From assembly GCA_017569285.1 (NCBI GenBank), contig CP069419.1:744001-808000 (forward strand): a stretch of 64,000 nucleotides of DNA. The letters run 5' to 3'. The stretch is from Clostridiales bacterium. GTDB lineage: Bacteria; Bacillota; Clostridia; Christensenellales; Aristaeellaceae. How positions within the stretch are numbered: the stretch's first letter is position 1; each line of letters starts with the position of its first letter. Position numbers and translations under genes: made by a program. This document shows, piece after piece, positions 1 through 7,584 of the stretch. The notes under the pieces were generated by a model. The model was not told the origin of the DNA, made no database searches, and saw only the letters and a program-made list of their open reading frames with translations.

Positions 1-1
1 G

Positions 2-973
2 CCGCTGGGCAGCGGTTTCAATTCCAAGTCCCTGCTGCACGAAGGCATCCTGGAGCTCATCGCGGAGCTTTCCGCGCACGGGCTCACCGTATGGCCGTAC
101 CGGGTGCTGGAGCTTCTGTTCATCTTCTCCGGCGGACTGACCGTCGCGTATATGACCAAGCTGTATATCTGCCTGTTCATCGAGAAGAACGCGGATCCGG
201 AGCTGCAGGCAAAGTATGACGCGATGAACGGCCGGTATATCCGGAAACCGGCGGCAGCCGCCCTGCTCGCCGCGTCGGTTCCCCTTCCGTTCCTGGGGCT
301 GTTCGGTTCCGCCCTGCTCAGTCCGTGTGCGGAACGGTCCATGCCGTTCTTCGGCCAGGGTTCTCCCGGGCATATCCATTATTTCTCGGGTGAGAACCTG
401 ATCGGTGCGGCGGAAAGCATTGCCGTGGGCGCGCTGGTTTACCTGCTGGTGGTCCGTCCGCTCCTGATGGCGTCATCCGCAAATCAGTCCGCATTCGGGA
501 AACGCGTATATGTCAACCGCTGGCCTGCCTGGCTGGACCTGGAGGACAAGGTCTACCGTCCCCTGCTCAGCGCGCTGACAGCCGGCTCCTCCTTCGTGTT
601 CCGTTTCATTGCGTCCATTCCGGACAGTAAACTCATCCGCGTATGGATTCCGGCCGCGTTTACCGCGTTTTTCCGGTTCCTGGCCGCCGCCCCGGAAAGC
701 CGTCCGGTTCTTGTATGGATTCCCCGGCTGCTGACTGCGGCCACCCGCTTCCTTTCGGAGATTACCGATTATGTCGCCCTGTTGATCCGCAGGCTGCTGG
801 ATTCTGGCCGTGCCCGGACGCAGGATTCCCCGTCCGGCGGTTTCCTGCCGGCGGAAAGAAGGCGGCTGATCACGCTCGCCGGCCACAATGTCGGCCGGAG
901 CCTGACCTTTGGCCTGATTCTCACTGCAGCCGGACTGCTGCTCATGATTGTCTATCTTCTCATTCGTTTCTGA
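2..973 (+). CDS. Proton-conducting membrane subunit, NuoL/MrpA-like (3' part)
   Basis: The frame is open from the left edge, so the N-terminus is missing and about 323 residues are visible. The visible start carries GFNSKSLLHEG, which resembles the lysine-containing channel helices of antiporter-like subunits of complex I, Mrp antiporters and membrane-bound hydrogenases. Several hydrophobic segments follow, then a long amphipathic stretch with two repeated blocks (PDSKLIRVWIP and PESRPVLVWIP, about 30 residues apart) and a final membrane helix. Proteins of this family move H+ or Na+ across the membrane, coupled to a redox partner. The partner genes lie outside the window, so the complex type is not decided. 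A strong terminator follows the stop codon. Confidence 0.7.
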   Translation, partial: PLGSGFNSKSLLHEGILELIAELSAHGLTVWPYRVLELLFIFSGGLTVAYMTKLYICLFIEKNADPELQAKYDAMNGRYIRKPAAAALLAASVPLPFLGLFGSALLSPCAERSMPFFGQGSPGHIHYFSGENLIGAAESIAVGALVYLLVVRPLLMASSANQSAFGKRVYVNRWPAWLDLEDKVYRPLLSALTAGSSFVFRFIASIPDSKLIRVWIPAAFTAFFRFLAAAPESRPVLVWIPRLLTAATRFLSEITDYVALLIRRLLDSGRARTQDSPSGGFLPAERRRLITLAGHNVGRSLTFGLILTAAGLLLMIVYLLIRF

Positions 974-991
974 TCATATTTCCGTTCCCGG

Positions 992-1031
992 ATATGCCGG
1001 CAGGGCCTGCCGGCATATTTCATGTTTTTTT
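992..1031 (+). terminator. Rho-independent terminator after the NuoL-like gene
   Basis: A perfect 12-bp stem (992-1003 with 1007-1018) has a 3-base loop and is followed by a T-rich tail (TTT, then seven T at 1025-1031). It separates the upstream operon from iorA. Confidence 0.85.
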
Positions 1032-1043
1032 CCGGCAGTTTTC

Positions 1044-1072
1044 TTCTCATCCGTATGGTTTTGTGCTATTCT
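1044..1072 (+). promoter_or_regulatory. Probable promoter of iorA-iorB-paaK
   Basis: TTCTCA (1044-1049), a 17-base spacer and TATTCT (1067-1072), with TG one base upstream of the -10 (extended -10). The start codon of iorA lies 31 bases downstream. Only read by eye. Confidence 0.5.
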
Positions 1073-1103
1073 TTTGCGCAGAGATTCCTGAAGGAGTGAA
1101 CGT

Positions 1104-2912
1104 ATGCATACCGCCTTTCTGATGGGGAATGAAGCCATCGCGATGGGGGCGCTGGCGGCCGGTGTCAACCTGGTCTGCGGCTATCCCGGCACCCCCTCGA
1201 CCGAGGTTCTGGAAACCGTTGCCAAAAACCGCGGCGATTCCGTCTATGTGGAATGGTCCGTCAATGAAAAAACCGCCATGGAAGTGGCGGCCGGTGCGTC
1301 CTATGCCGGCGCCCGGGCACTGGTCACCATGAAGCAGATGGGCCTCAACGTGGCGTCCGATCCGCTGATGTGCCTGGAGTATATCGGTGTAAAGGGCGGC
1401 CTGGTTGTCCTCGTTGCGGACGACCCCGGTCCCATCTCTTCCCAGACCGAACAGGACACCCGCAGCTTTGCCTCTTTCTCCAAGGTTCCTGTCTTCGATC
1501 CTTCCTCCGCGCAGGAGGCATACGATATGATGCGCGAGGCGTTCGCCTTCTCCGAGGAATACCACACCCCGGTTTTCCTCCGGCCGACCACCCGCGTTTC
1601 CCACGGCTATGCCTCCATCCGCGTGCTGGATGCGGAAGAGTACGAAATCCACACGCCGGACGGGTTTGTCCGGGATCCGGCCCGATGGGTCATCTTCCCG
1701 CGCTTTTCCTTTGCCAGCCACCGCAGGATTGAGGAGCGCAACACCGCGCTCTCCGATGTCCTGTCGGATTATGCCCCCAACCGGATTGAGCCCGGGGATC
1801 CGGCCTGCCGCAAAGGCATCGCCACCGGCGGTATCAGCTGGACGTATGTCATGGAAGCCCGGGAAAAGCTCGGCAAATGCCGGGTGCTGAAAGTCGCGAC
1901 GCCTTTCCCGTTCCCGGAAAAGAAAGCCGTTGAGTTCCTCTCCGGCCTGGATGAAGTGCTCTGTGTCGAGGAACTGGATCCCGTTATTGAGCGGGCACTC
2001 ATCTATGTCTGCGGAAAGTACGGCCTCTCTATCCGGATTCTCGGAAAGCAGACCGGCCATATCCCGCTGTCCGGCGAAAACACCCGGGACAGCGTGGCCG
2101 CCGCGGCTGCGGCTTTCCTGGATCTCCCGCTCCCTGCCGTTTCCGAATCCACTCCGCCTCCCCTGCCGGTCCGTCCGCCGGTGCTCTGCGCCGGCTGTCC
2201 GCACCGGGCCTCCTTCTATGCCGTCAAGCAGGCCATGAAGGGCCGGAAAACCATCTTTTGCGGGGATATCGGCTGTTACACACTCGGCAATGCCATGCCG
2301 CTGGACATGGTGGATACCTGCCTGTGCATGGGCGCCGGTCTCGGTATCGCCCAGGGCATCCGCCATCTGGAGGCGGATCGTACCTGCTTTGCGTTTGTCG
2401 GGGATTCCACATTCTTCGCCTCTGCCCTGCCCGGTGTCGTGAATGCCGTCTATAATCAGGCAGAATTCACTCTGGTGGTGCTGGACAATTCCACCACCGC
2501 GATGACCGGCCATCAGCCGCATCCCGGTACCGGCCGCACCATGATGGGCGAAGTGGTTGAAAAAGTCAGCATTGAAAATGTCCTGCGCGGCATCGGCGTC
2601 ACGGAAGTGGTCACCGTGGATCCGCTGGATCATGCCCGTGCTGTGGAAGCGGTCCGGGGCATTGCGGACCTTCCCGGCGTCAAGGCGGTTATTTTCCGCT
2701 CCCCCTGTATCGCGCTCTCAAAGCCGCAGGGGTGCCTGTCCGTGGATGCTGCAAAATGTATCGGCTGCAAAAAGTGTATCCGGGAGATCGGCTGCCCGGC
2801 CCTCAGCATATCCGGCGGCAAAGCGGTCATTGACCCGGCACAGTGCACCGGCTGCGGCCTTTGCGCGCAGCTCTGCCCGGTCCATGCAATGGAGGTGAGT
2901 TCCCGTGCGTAA
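1104..2912 (+). CDS. iorA: Indolepyruvate ferredoxin oxidoreductase, alpha subunit
   Basis: 602 aa, the usual length for the family. With IorB it oxidatively decarboxylates aryl-pyruvates (from Trp, Phe, Tyr) to aryl-acetyl-CoA and reduces ferredoxin, using thiamine pyrophosphate in the cytoplasm. The N-terminal pyruvate:ferredoxin-like domain begins at once (GYPGTPSTEV). The TPP-binding half includes CAGCPHR near residue 360 and GDIGCYTLG near 386. The C-terminus holds two 4Fe-4S motifs, CIGCKKCIREIGCP (about 551) and CTGCGLCAQLCP (about 579). The ATG follows a GAAGGAG ribosome site. The last 8 bases overlap iorB, so the pair is translationally coupled. PaaK next door suggests use of the arylacetate product. 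Confidence 0.95.
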   Translation: MHTAFLMGNEAIAMGALAAGVNLVCGYPGTPSTEVLETVAKNRGDSVYVEWSVNEKTAMEVAAGASYAGARALVTMKQMGLNVASDPLMCLEYIGVKGGLVVLVADDPGPISSQTEQDTRSFASFSKVPVFDPSSAQEAYDMMREAFAFSEEYHTPVFLRPTTRVSHGYASIRVLDAEEYEIHTPDGFVRDPARWVIFPRFSFASHRRIEERNTALSDVLSDYAPNRIEPGDPACRKGIATGGISWTYVMEAREKLGKCRVLKVATPFPFPEKKAVEFLSGLDEVLCVEELDPVIERALIYVCGKYGLSIRILGKQTGHIPLSGENTRDSVAAAAAAFLDLPLPAVSESTPPPLPVRPPVLCAGCPHRASFYAVKQAMKGRKTIFCGDIGCYTLGNAMPLDMVDTCLCMGAGLGIAQGIRHLEADRTCFAFVGDSTFFASALPGVVNAVYNQAEFTLVVLDNSTTAMTGHQPHPGTGRTMMGEVVEKVSIENVLRGIGVTEVVTVDPLDHARAVEAVRGIADLPGVKAVIFRSPCIALSKPQGCLSVDAAKCIGCKKCIREIGCPALSISGGKAVIDPAQCTGCGLCAQLCPVHAMEVSSRA

Positions 2913-3477
2913 GGATATTATCCTCTGCGGCGTCGGCGGCCAGGGAACCGTCCTGGCTTCCCGCCTCATTTCTGCCGCCGCCATGGCCCGAAGCATCCCC
3001 GTCATGTCCGCGGAAACCATCGGCATGGCGCAGCGGGGCGGCAGTGTGTTCAGCCATCTGCGCATGGGGGAAGGCATTTATTCCCCGATGATTGCCCGCG
3101 GTGAAGCAGACCTGATCATCGGCTTTGAACCCGGAGAGGCGGTCCGCCTCCTGCCCTTCCTGAAGCCGGGCGGACAGATGATCGTGTCCGACCGGGCCGT
3201 GATGCCGGTCACCGCTTCCCTGTCCGGTACCGAATACCAGGCGCAGGATATGCTGGATTACCTGTCCGCGCATGTGGCGGACCTCCGCGTGATCGACGCG
3301 GAACGTGCCATGCAGGAAATCGGCTCCCCGAAGGTGCTCAACCTGATCCTGCTGGGCGCTGCCGTCCGCGGCGGCGCGCTGGGGCTGGATGAAGCGGACC
3401 TGGAAGCCGCCGTCCGTTCCCGGATCCCGCAGAAATTCCATGAACTCAATCTCCGGGCGCTGGCCTGGGCAAAATAA
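2905..3477 (+). CDS. iorB: Indolepyruvate ferredoxin oxidoreductase, beta subunit
   Basis: 190 aa, a gamma-type pyruvate:ferredoxin oxidoreductase domain that is the obligate partner of IorA. The N-terminus shows the glycine-rich motif CGVGGQGTVLASRLIS, followed by SAETIGMAQRGGSV, both typical of this subunit. The GTG start lies inside the 3' end of iorA, and its ribosome site GGAGGTGAG is within iorA codons. It is followed 20 bases later by paaK, so the three genes probably form one transcript. Confidence 0.94.
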   Translation: MRKDIILCGVGGQGTVLASRLISAAAMARSIPVMSAETIGMAQRGGSVFSHLRMGEGIYSPMIARGEADLIIGFEPGEAVRLLPFLKPGGQMIVSDRAVMPVTASLSGTEYQAQDMLDYLSAHVADLRVIDAERAMQEIGSPKVLNLILLGAAVRGGALGLDEADLEAAVRSRIPQKFHELNLRALAWAK

Positions 3478-3497
3478 TACGAAAGAAGGAATCTGTC

Positions 3498-4733
3498 ATG
3501 CGTATTTCCGAATCCCAACTGCAGCTGGTCAACAGGCAGATTTCAGCACTGCGCGCTGCAAAGAATTTCTACGGCCGCAAGCTGGAAGATGCCGGCATCA
3601 CCGGCGTCTCCTCCCCAGAGGAGTTCGAAGCCCTGCCCTTCTCCGAGAAGAATGACCTGCGGGAAGCTTATCCCCTCGGCCTGATGACCGCGCCGGAGGA
3701 TCAGATCGTCCGCATCCATTCCTCCTCGGGTACCACCGGCCTTCCCGTCATCATTCCCTACACCGCGAAGGACGTGGAAGACTGGGCCATCATGTTTGCC
3801 CGCTGCTATGAGTACGCCGGCATCACGAACATGGACCGCATCCAGATTACACCCGGTTACGGTCTCTGGACGGCCGGCATCGGCTTCCAGGCCGGTGCGG
3901 AGCGTCTCGGCGCCATGGTCATCCCGATGGGCCCCGGCAACACGGAGAAGCAGCTGCAGATGATGCAGGACATGGGCTCCACCGTGCTCTGCTCCACCTC
4001 CTCCTATGCGCTGCTCCTCTCCGAGGAAATTGAGAAGCGCGGCCTGAAGGACAAGATCCACCTGAAGAAAGGTGTCATCGGGTCCGAACGCTGGAGTGAG
4101 AAAATGCGCACCCGCATTGCGGAGTCCCTGGGGATCGAACTGTACGATATCTACGGCCTCACGGAAATCTACGGCCCCGGCATCGGCATCAACTGCAAAT
4201 ACAATACCGGCATGCACTACTGGGATGACTACCTCTACATCGAGATCATCGATCCGCATACCCTGAAGCCCGTTCCGGACGGGGAAATGGGTGAGATCGT
4301 CATCACCACCCTGGTCAAGGAAGGGGCGCCGCTCATCCGTTACCGCACCCATGACCTGTCCCGCATCATCCCCGGCGAATGCCCCTGCGGCAGCAAACAT
4401 CCCCGCCTGGATACCATCATGGGCCGCACCGACGATATGATGAAGATCAAGGGCGTCAACGTCTTCCCGAGCCAGATCGAGGAAATCCTCCAGTCCTTCC
4501 CGGAGGCTTCCAGCGAATACCAGATCCGGATCTCCCACCTGGACGGCAAGGATACCATGCGGATCTATGTCGAAACCAACGGCTCCGTGGATTTCCAGGA
4601 CCTGGCCAACCGTATCGCCGCAAAGGTCAAGAGCGTCATCGGCTTCACCCCGATCGTCAAGGTCGTGGAAAACGGCCTGCTTCCCCGCAGTGAAAAGAAA
4701 ACCAAGCGCGTCATCGACGAGCGGTACGACTGA
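3498..4733 (+). CDS. paaK: Phenylacetate-CoA ligase family enzyme
   Basis: 411 aa, slightly short of typical PaaK (about 430). It belongs to the adenylate-forming enzymes that join an aryl-acetate to CoA using ATP. Motifs seen: phosphate-binding SSSGTTG at 75-81, YGLTEIYGPGIG in the middle, and RTDDMMKIKGVNVFP before the C-terminal swivel domain. Start ATG with GAAAGAAGG upstream. Beside iorAB it either activates aryl-acetates for assimilation or runs in reverse to gain ATP from aryl-acetyl-CoA; the sequence cannot tell the direction. A terminator follows 35 bases after the stop. Confidence 0.92.
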   Translation: MRISESQLQLVNRQISALRAAKNFYGRKLEDAGITGVSSPEEFEALPFSEKNDLREAYPLGLMTAPEDQIVRIHSSSGTTGLPVIIPYTAKDVEDWAIMFARCYEYAGITNMDRIQITPGYGLWTAGIGFQAGAERLGAMVIPMGPGNTEKQLQMMQDMGSTVLCSTSSYALLLSEEIEKRGLKDKIHLKKGVIGSERWSEKMRTRIAESLGIELYDIYGLTEIYGPGIGINCKYNTGMHYWDDYLYIEIIDPHTLKPVPDGEMGEIVITTLVKEGAPLIRYRTHDLSRIIPGECPCGSKHPRLDTIMGRTDDMMKIKGVNVFPSQIEEILQSFPEASSEYQIRISHLDGKDTMRIYVETNGSVDFQDLANRIAAKVKSVIGFTPIVKVVENGLLPRSEKKTKRVIDERYD

Positions 4734-4749
4734 CCGCCGTCTCCCGCGT

Positions 4750-4781
4750 TTTAGGTTCATTTTAAAAACCTCCCTTACAAT
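4750..4781 (+). promoter_or_regulatory. Possible activator-dependent promoter of the two-component operon
   Basis: Two hexamers, TTTAGG (4750-4755) and TTTAAA (4761-4766), are spaced 11 bases apart as in many OmpR/PhoB-type direct-repeat sites, with TACAAT (4776-4781) downstream and no good -35. The -10 sits inside the upstream terminator hairpin. Autoregulation by the response regulator at 4898 is an inference. Confidence 0.3.
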
Positions 4782-4815
4782 CATCCTGTCGGATGCGGTA
4801 AGGGAGGATTTTTTC
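4769..4815 (+). terminator. Rho-independent terminator of iorA-iorB-paaK
   Basis: A perfect 10-bp stem (4769-4778 with 4798-4807) with a 19-base loop, then ATTTTTTC. It lies between paaK and the response regulator, both on the plus strand. Confidence 0.75.
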
Positions 4816-4897
4816 TCTGCGGCAGAGAAAGAATTCCATAAAAAAGAACCCTGCCTGTGTGTTGCTGTGAAATCGCCCGATCGGGCCGGAGGTATGG

Positions 4898-5572
4898 ATG
4901 AGGCTGTTGTTTGCGGAGGATGACCGGGACCTGTCCGCGGCGGTCAAAGCGCTGCTGGAACGGTCCGGCTATGTGGTGGATGCCGTTTTCGACGGCGCCG
5001 AGGCGGTGGATTACGCCGCCTCGGAGAACTATGACGGTATTATCATGGACTGGATGATGCCTGAGATGGACGGAGTGGAAGCCCTGAAGAGGATCCGCGC
5101 CTCCGGGAGCAATGTGCCCTGTATGCTGCTCACCGCCCGGGACGCTTTTGAAGACCGGATTGCGGGGCTGGATGCCGGGGCGGATGATTACCTGCCGAAG
5201 CCCTTCAATGCCGGCGAACTGATGGCCCGTGTCCGGGCCATGCTGCGGCGCCGGGAAAACTATGTGCCGGATACCCTCCGCTTTGAGGATCTTACACTGG
5301 ACAAAGGCAGCTGCGAACTTTCCTGCGGCAGCCGTTCCGTCCACCTGACCGGGAAATCATACCAGCTCATGGAGCTTTTCATGGAAAACCCGCGTCTCCT
5401 TTTCTCCGTCCAGCAGCTCATGGATAAGGTCTGGGGCTGGGATGCTGAGGCGGAAATCAATGTCGTATGGGTCAACATCTCCCAGCTGCGCAAAAAGCTG
5501 GCTGAGCTCGGTTCCGGAACAGAAATCCGGGTTCACCGCGGAACAGGCTACTCACTGGAGAAGAAATCATGA
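4898..5572 (+). CDS. OmpR/PhoB-family response regulator
   Basis: 224 aa. The receiver domain (about 1-118) has acidic pocket ED(D) at 7-9, phosphoacceptor Asp51 in IIMDWMMPEMDG, a conserved Thr in LLTARDA and Lys in DDYLPKPF. The winged-helix DNA-binding domain (about 125-222) contains LTGKSYQLMELF and ends with the GTGYSL signature. ATG with GGAGGT six bases upstream (GCCGGAGGTATG). The final ATGA overlaps the start of the kinase gene by 4 bases, a typical translational coupling. The signal and target genes are not shown by the sequence. Confidence 0.93.
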   Translation: MRLLFAEDDRDLSAAVKALLERSGYVVDAVFDGAEAVDYAASENYDGIIMDWMMPEMDGVEALKRIRASGSNVPCMLLTARDAFEDRIAGLDAGADDYLPKPFNAGELMARVRAMLRRRENYVPDTLRFEDLTLDKGSCELSCGSRSVHLTGKSYQLMELFMENPRLLFSVQQLMDKVWGWDAEAEINVVWVNISQLRKKLAELGSGTEIRVHRGTGYSLEKKS

Positions 5573-6885
5573 TCAGGCAATTGCAGAAACGGTTTATCCG
5601 GATCGCCGTCCTGGCCCTTACCGTGGCTATGGTGCTGGTGGTCTGCATCGTCAACCTGGCCAACTGGATCAGCGTGCGTGCCGAACTGGATGACACGCTG
5701 GCTTCATTGTCCGCAAATACGCTTCCCTCAGCTTCCGTTCCGTCAGAAAGTCCCTTTCCGGATCTTCCGGCTCCCGGTTCAGGGACGGAAAACCGTCTCA
5801 ATTCCCGGCGGGATCCCGGTTTCCGGAATGAATGGGACGGTTTTCGCAGCCGGCATGCACGTAACATGGCCAGTGAGACCAACTGGTTTACTGCCTGGCT
5901 GGATTCCGGGAATATAATTGCCGGTATGAACCTGGAAAACATGCCCGTCCTGGATGAAGAAAGCGCTGCAGACCTGGTCTGCCAGGCGCTGGCTGCCGGA
6001 ACGGACAACGGTTATATCGGAGACTACCTGTTCCGGGTGCAGGATCTGGAAAACCGCTCCCGCGTGATCATCATGGACTGTGAAACCCGCCTGGCATCCG
6101 TGCGGACCCTTGCGCTCATCTCCGGGATCGCCTGCCTGGGCGGAATCCTGCTGGCCCTGGTCATCGTGATCCTTGCCAGCCGGAAAGCGGTTGAGCCCAC
6201 CATCCGGAACATGGAACAGCAGAAGGAATTCATCACCAACGCCAGCCATGAGCTGAAAACCCCGCTCACAGTCATCTCCACCAATATGGAGCTGCTGAAT
6301 ATGGAAAACCCGGACAATCCCTGGGTCCACAGCACACAGAAACAGACTTCCGCCCTGCGCCGCCTGGTGGATGAGCTGGTTTACCTTTCCCGCATGGAGG
6401 AGGAGCATCCGGCCCTGACGATGGAAACGGTGGCAATCGGATCTCTGCTGGAGGAGACCGCTGAGCCCTTCACCGCCATGGCGGAATTCAACGGGAAGGA
6501 AATGACCGTCCGGGCCGATCCGTCCCTGAATGTTACCGGCGACCGGGCTTCCCTGCAGCGGCTGCTCTCCACCCTGTGCGACAACGCAGTCAAGTATGCT
6601 TCGGAAAACGGCTCCATCCTGGCCGAAGCTTTCCGGGACGGCCGGAATGCCATACTGCGCGTCTCCAACACAGTGGAAACGCCCCTCACGAAGGAGCAGT
6701 GTGATCAGCTGTTCCTCCGCTTCTACCGGGCGGATCCTTCCCGCAGCAAGGAAAAGCAGTCCGGCTTCGGCATTGGGCTGTCCATTGCGGCCGCCATCGC
6801 GGAGAAACACGGCGGAACCATCCGCGCCGCCATGGAGGATTCCCGCCTGGTCCTCACCTGTACCCTCCCCCGGGAAAAAGCATAA
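5569..6885 (+). CDS. Two-component sensor histidine kinase
   Basis: 438 aa. Membrane helix at about 10-32, an extracytoplasmic region of about 140 residues rich in Pro and Ser, and a second helix at about 178-203. The dimerisation/phosphotransfer domain carries His227 in NASHELKTPLTV, and the HATPase domain has N-box LCDNAVKYA and the GFGIGLSIAAAI G2 box. The usual G1 box (DxGxG) is not recognisable: the sequence reads VSNTVETPLTKEQ. I believe some clostridial kinases share this, so activity is still likely. Co-translated with the response regulator upstream. Inserted in the membrane; ligand unknown. Confidence 0.92.
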   Translation: MIRQLQKRFIRIAVLALTVAMVLVVCIVNLANWISVRAELDDTLASLSANTLPSASVPSESPFPDLPAPGSGTENRLNSRRDPGFRNEWDGFRSRHARNMASETNWFTAWLDSGNIIAGMNLENMPVLDEESAADLVCQALAAGTDNGYIGDYLFRVQDLENRSRVIIMDCETRLASVRTLALISGIACLGGILLALVIVILASRKAVEPTIRNMEQQKEFITNASHELKTPLTVISTNMELLNMENPDNPWVHSTQKQTSALRRLVDELVYLSRMEEEHPALTMETVAIGSLLEETAEPFTAMAEFNGKEMTVRADPSLNVTGDRASLQRLLSTLCDNAVKYASENGSILAEAFRDGRNAILRVSNTVETPLTKEQCDQLFLRFYRADPSRSKEKQSGFGIGLSIAAAIAEKHGGTIRAAMEDSRLVLTCTLPREKA

Positions 6886-6898
6886 CAGAAATGCAGCA

Positions 6899-6931
6899 AA
6901 AAACGGTGCGCCTTGCCGGCGCACCGTTTTT
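6899..6931. terminator. Bidirectional terminator between kinase and RsbW-like gene
   Basis: A near-perfect stem of about 14 bp (AAACGGTGCGCC with GGCGCACCGTTT) with the loop TTGCC, A-rich on the left and T-rich on the right. It serves the kinase gene on plus and the RsbW-like gene on minus. Confidence 0.85.
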
Positions 6932-6947
6932 CATTTCCCCTGTGCTG

Positions 6948-7355
6948 TCAGATCAGCTTATGGATGGTCAGGATATTCTTTCCGTTCCGGTATTCATATT
7001 CCATCCCGTCCATCGTTTTCCGGACCAGGTGGATGCCCAGTCCGCCGATGCTGCGCCGCTCCAGCGGCACATGCGTATCGGGAGTGCTCCGCTCCAGCGG
7101 GTTGAACGGGACGCCGCTGTCCGTGAAGGTGATGCTGACTTCCTTGGCCGCTTCGTCATAGGCAAAGGCAACCGCGGCCTCTCCGCTTTTCGGGGTATAG
7201 GCATACCGGGCAATATTGCTGAACAGCTCGTCCACCGCCACGTCAATCTGCATCTGGGCGCGGAGGGGGCACGCGACCTTCTCCAGCTGTTCCTCAATAA
7301 ACGCAATCACCTGGGGAATATTCCCGATTTCCGCCTTCAGGGTTATTTCCTTCAT
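6948..7355 (-). CDS. RsbW/SpoIIAB-like ATP-binding regulator
   Basis: 135 aa, a single HATPase (GHKL) domain of the anti-sigma-factor serine kinase type. N-box DELFSNIARYAY, G1 DSGVPFNP and G2 GGLGIHLVRKTMDG are visible. Such proteins bind a sigma factor or phosphorylate a STAS-domain antagonist in the cytoplasm. Neither a sigma factor nor a STAS protein is beside it, so it is an orphan here. GGGAGG lies upstream of the ATG. It has its own promoter (7479-7507) and shares a bidirectional terminator with the kinase gene. Partner and role are unknown. Confidence 0.8.
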   Translation of the reverse strand: MKEITLKAEIGNIPQVIAFIEEQLEKVACPLRAQMQIDVAVDELFSNIARYAYTPKSGEAAVAFAYDEAAKEVSITFTDSGVPFNPLERSTPDTHVPLERRSIGGLGIHLVRKTMDGMEYEYRNGKNILTIHKLI

Positions 7356-7478
7356 GCCCGCCGCCTCCCGGTTCCTGGTGAATGGTTGATTCAGCGGGCG
7401 GTGCCTGCCCCGGATTTACAGGTTTCGCGCCGCGCCCGCAAGGATTCTCTTTGTCATGCTGCTTCTGTTTCTGCATTC

Positions 7479-7507
7479 AGTATAAGGCTTCCGCCCATAA
7501 TTGTCCA
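7479..7507 (-). promoter_or_regulatory. Promoter of the RsbW-like gene
   Basis: On the minus strand: TGGACA (7502-7507), a 17-base spacer and TATACT (7479-7484). About 120 bases of leader precede the start codon. It sits just after the gyrA terminator. Confidence 0.65.
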
Positions 7508-7512
7508 GCACA

Positions 7513-7543
7513 GAAAAAGAGGCACTCCGTCAGGAGTGCCTCT
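7513..7543 (-). terminator. Terminator of gyrB-gyrA
   Basis: An 11-bp perfect stem (7518-7528 with 7533-7543) with a 4-base loop. On the minus strand it is followed by a run of five T. Confidence 0.88.
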
Positions 7544-7584
7544 TGGTTCGTCGTATCTCCGGTTTTTCGGCCGGTTTTTGGGGC

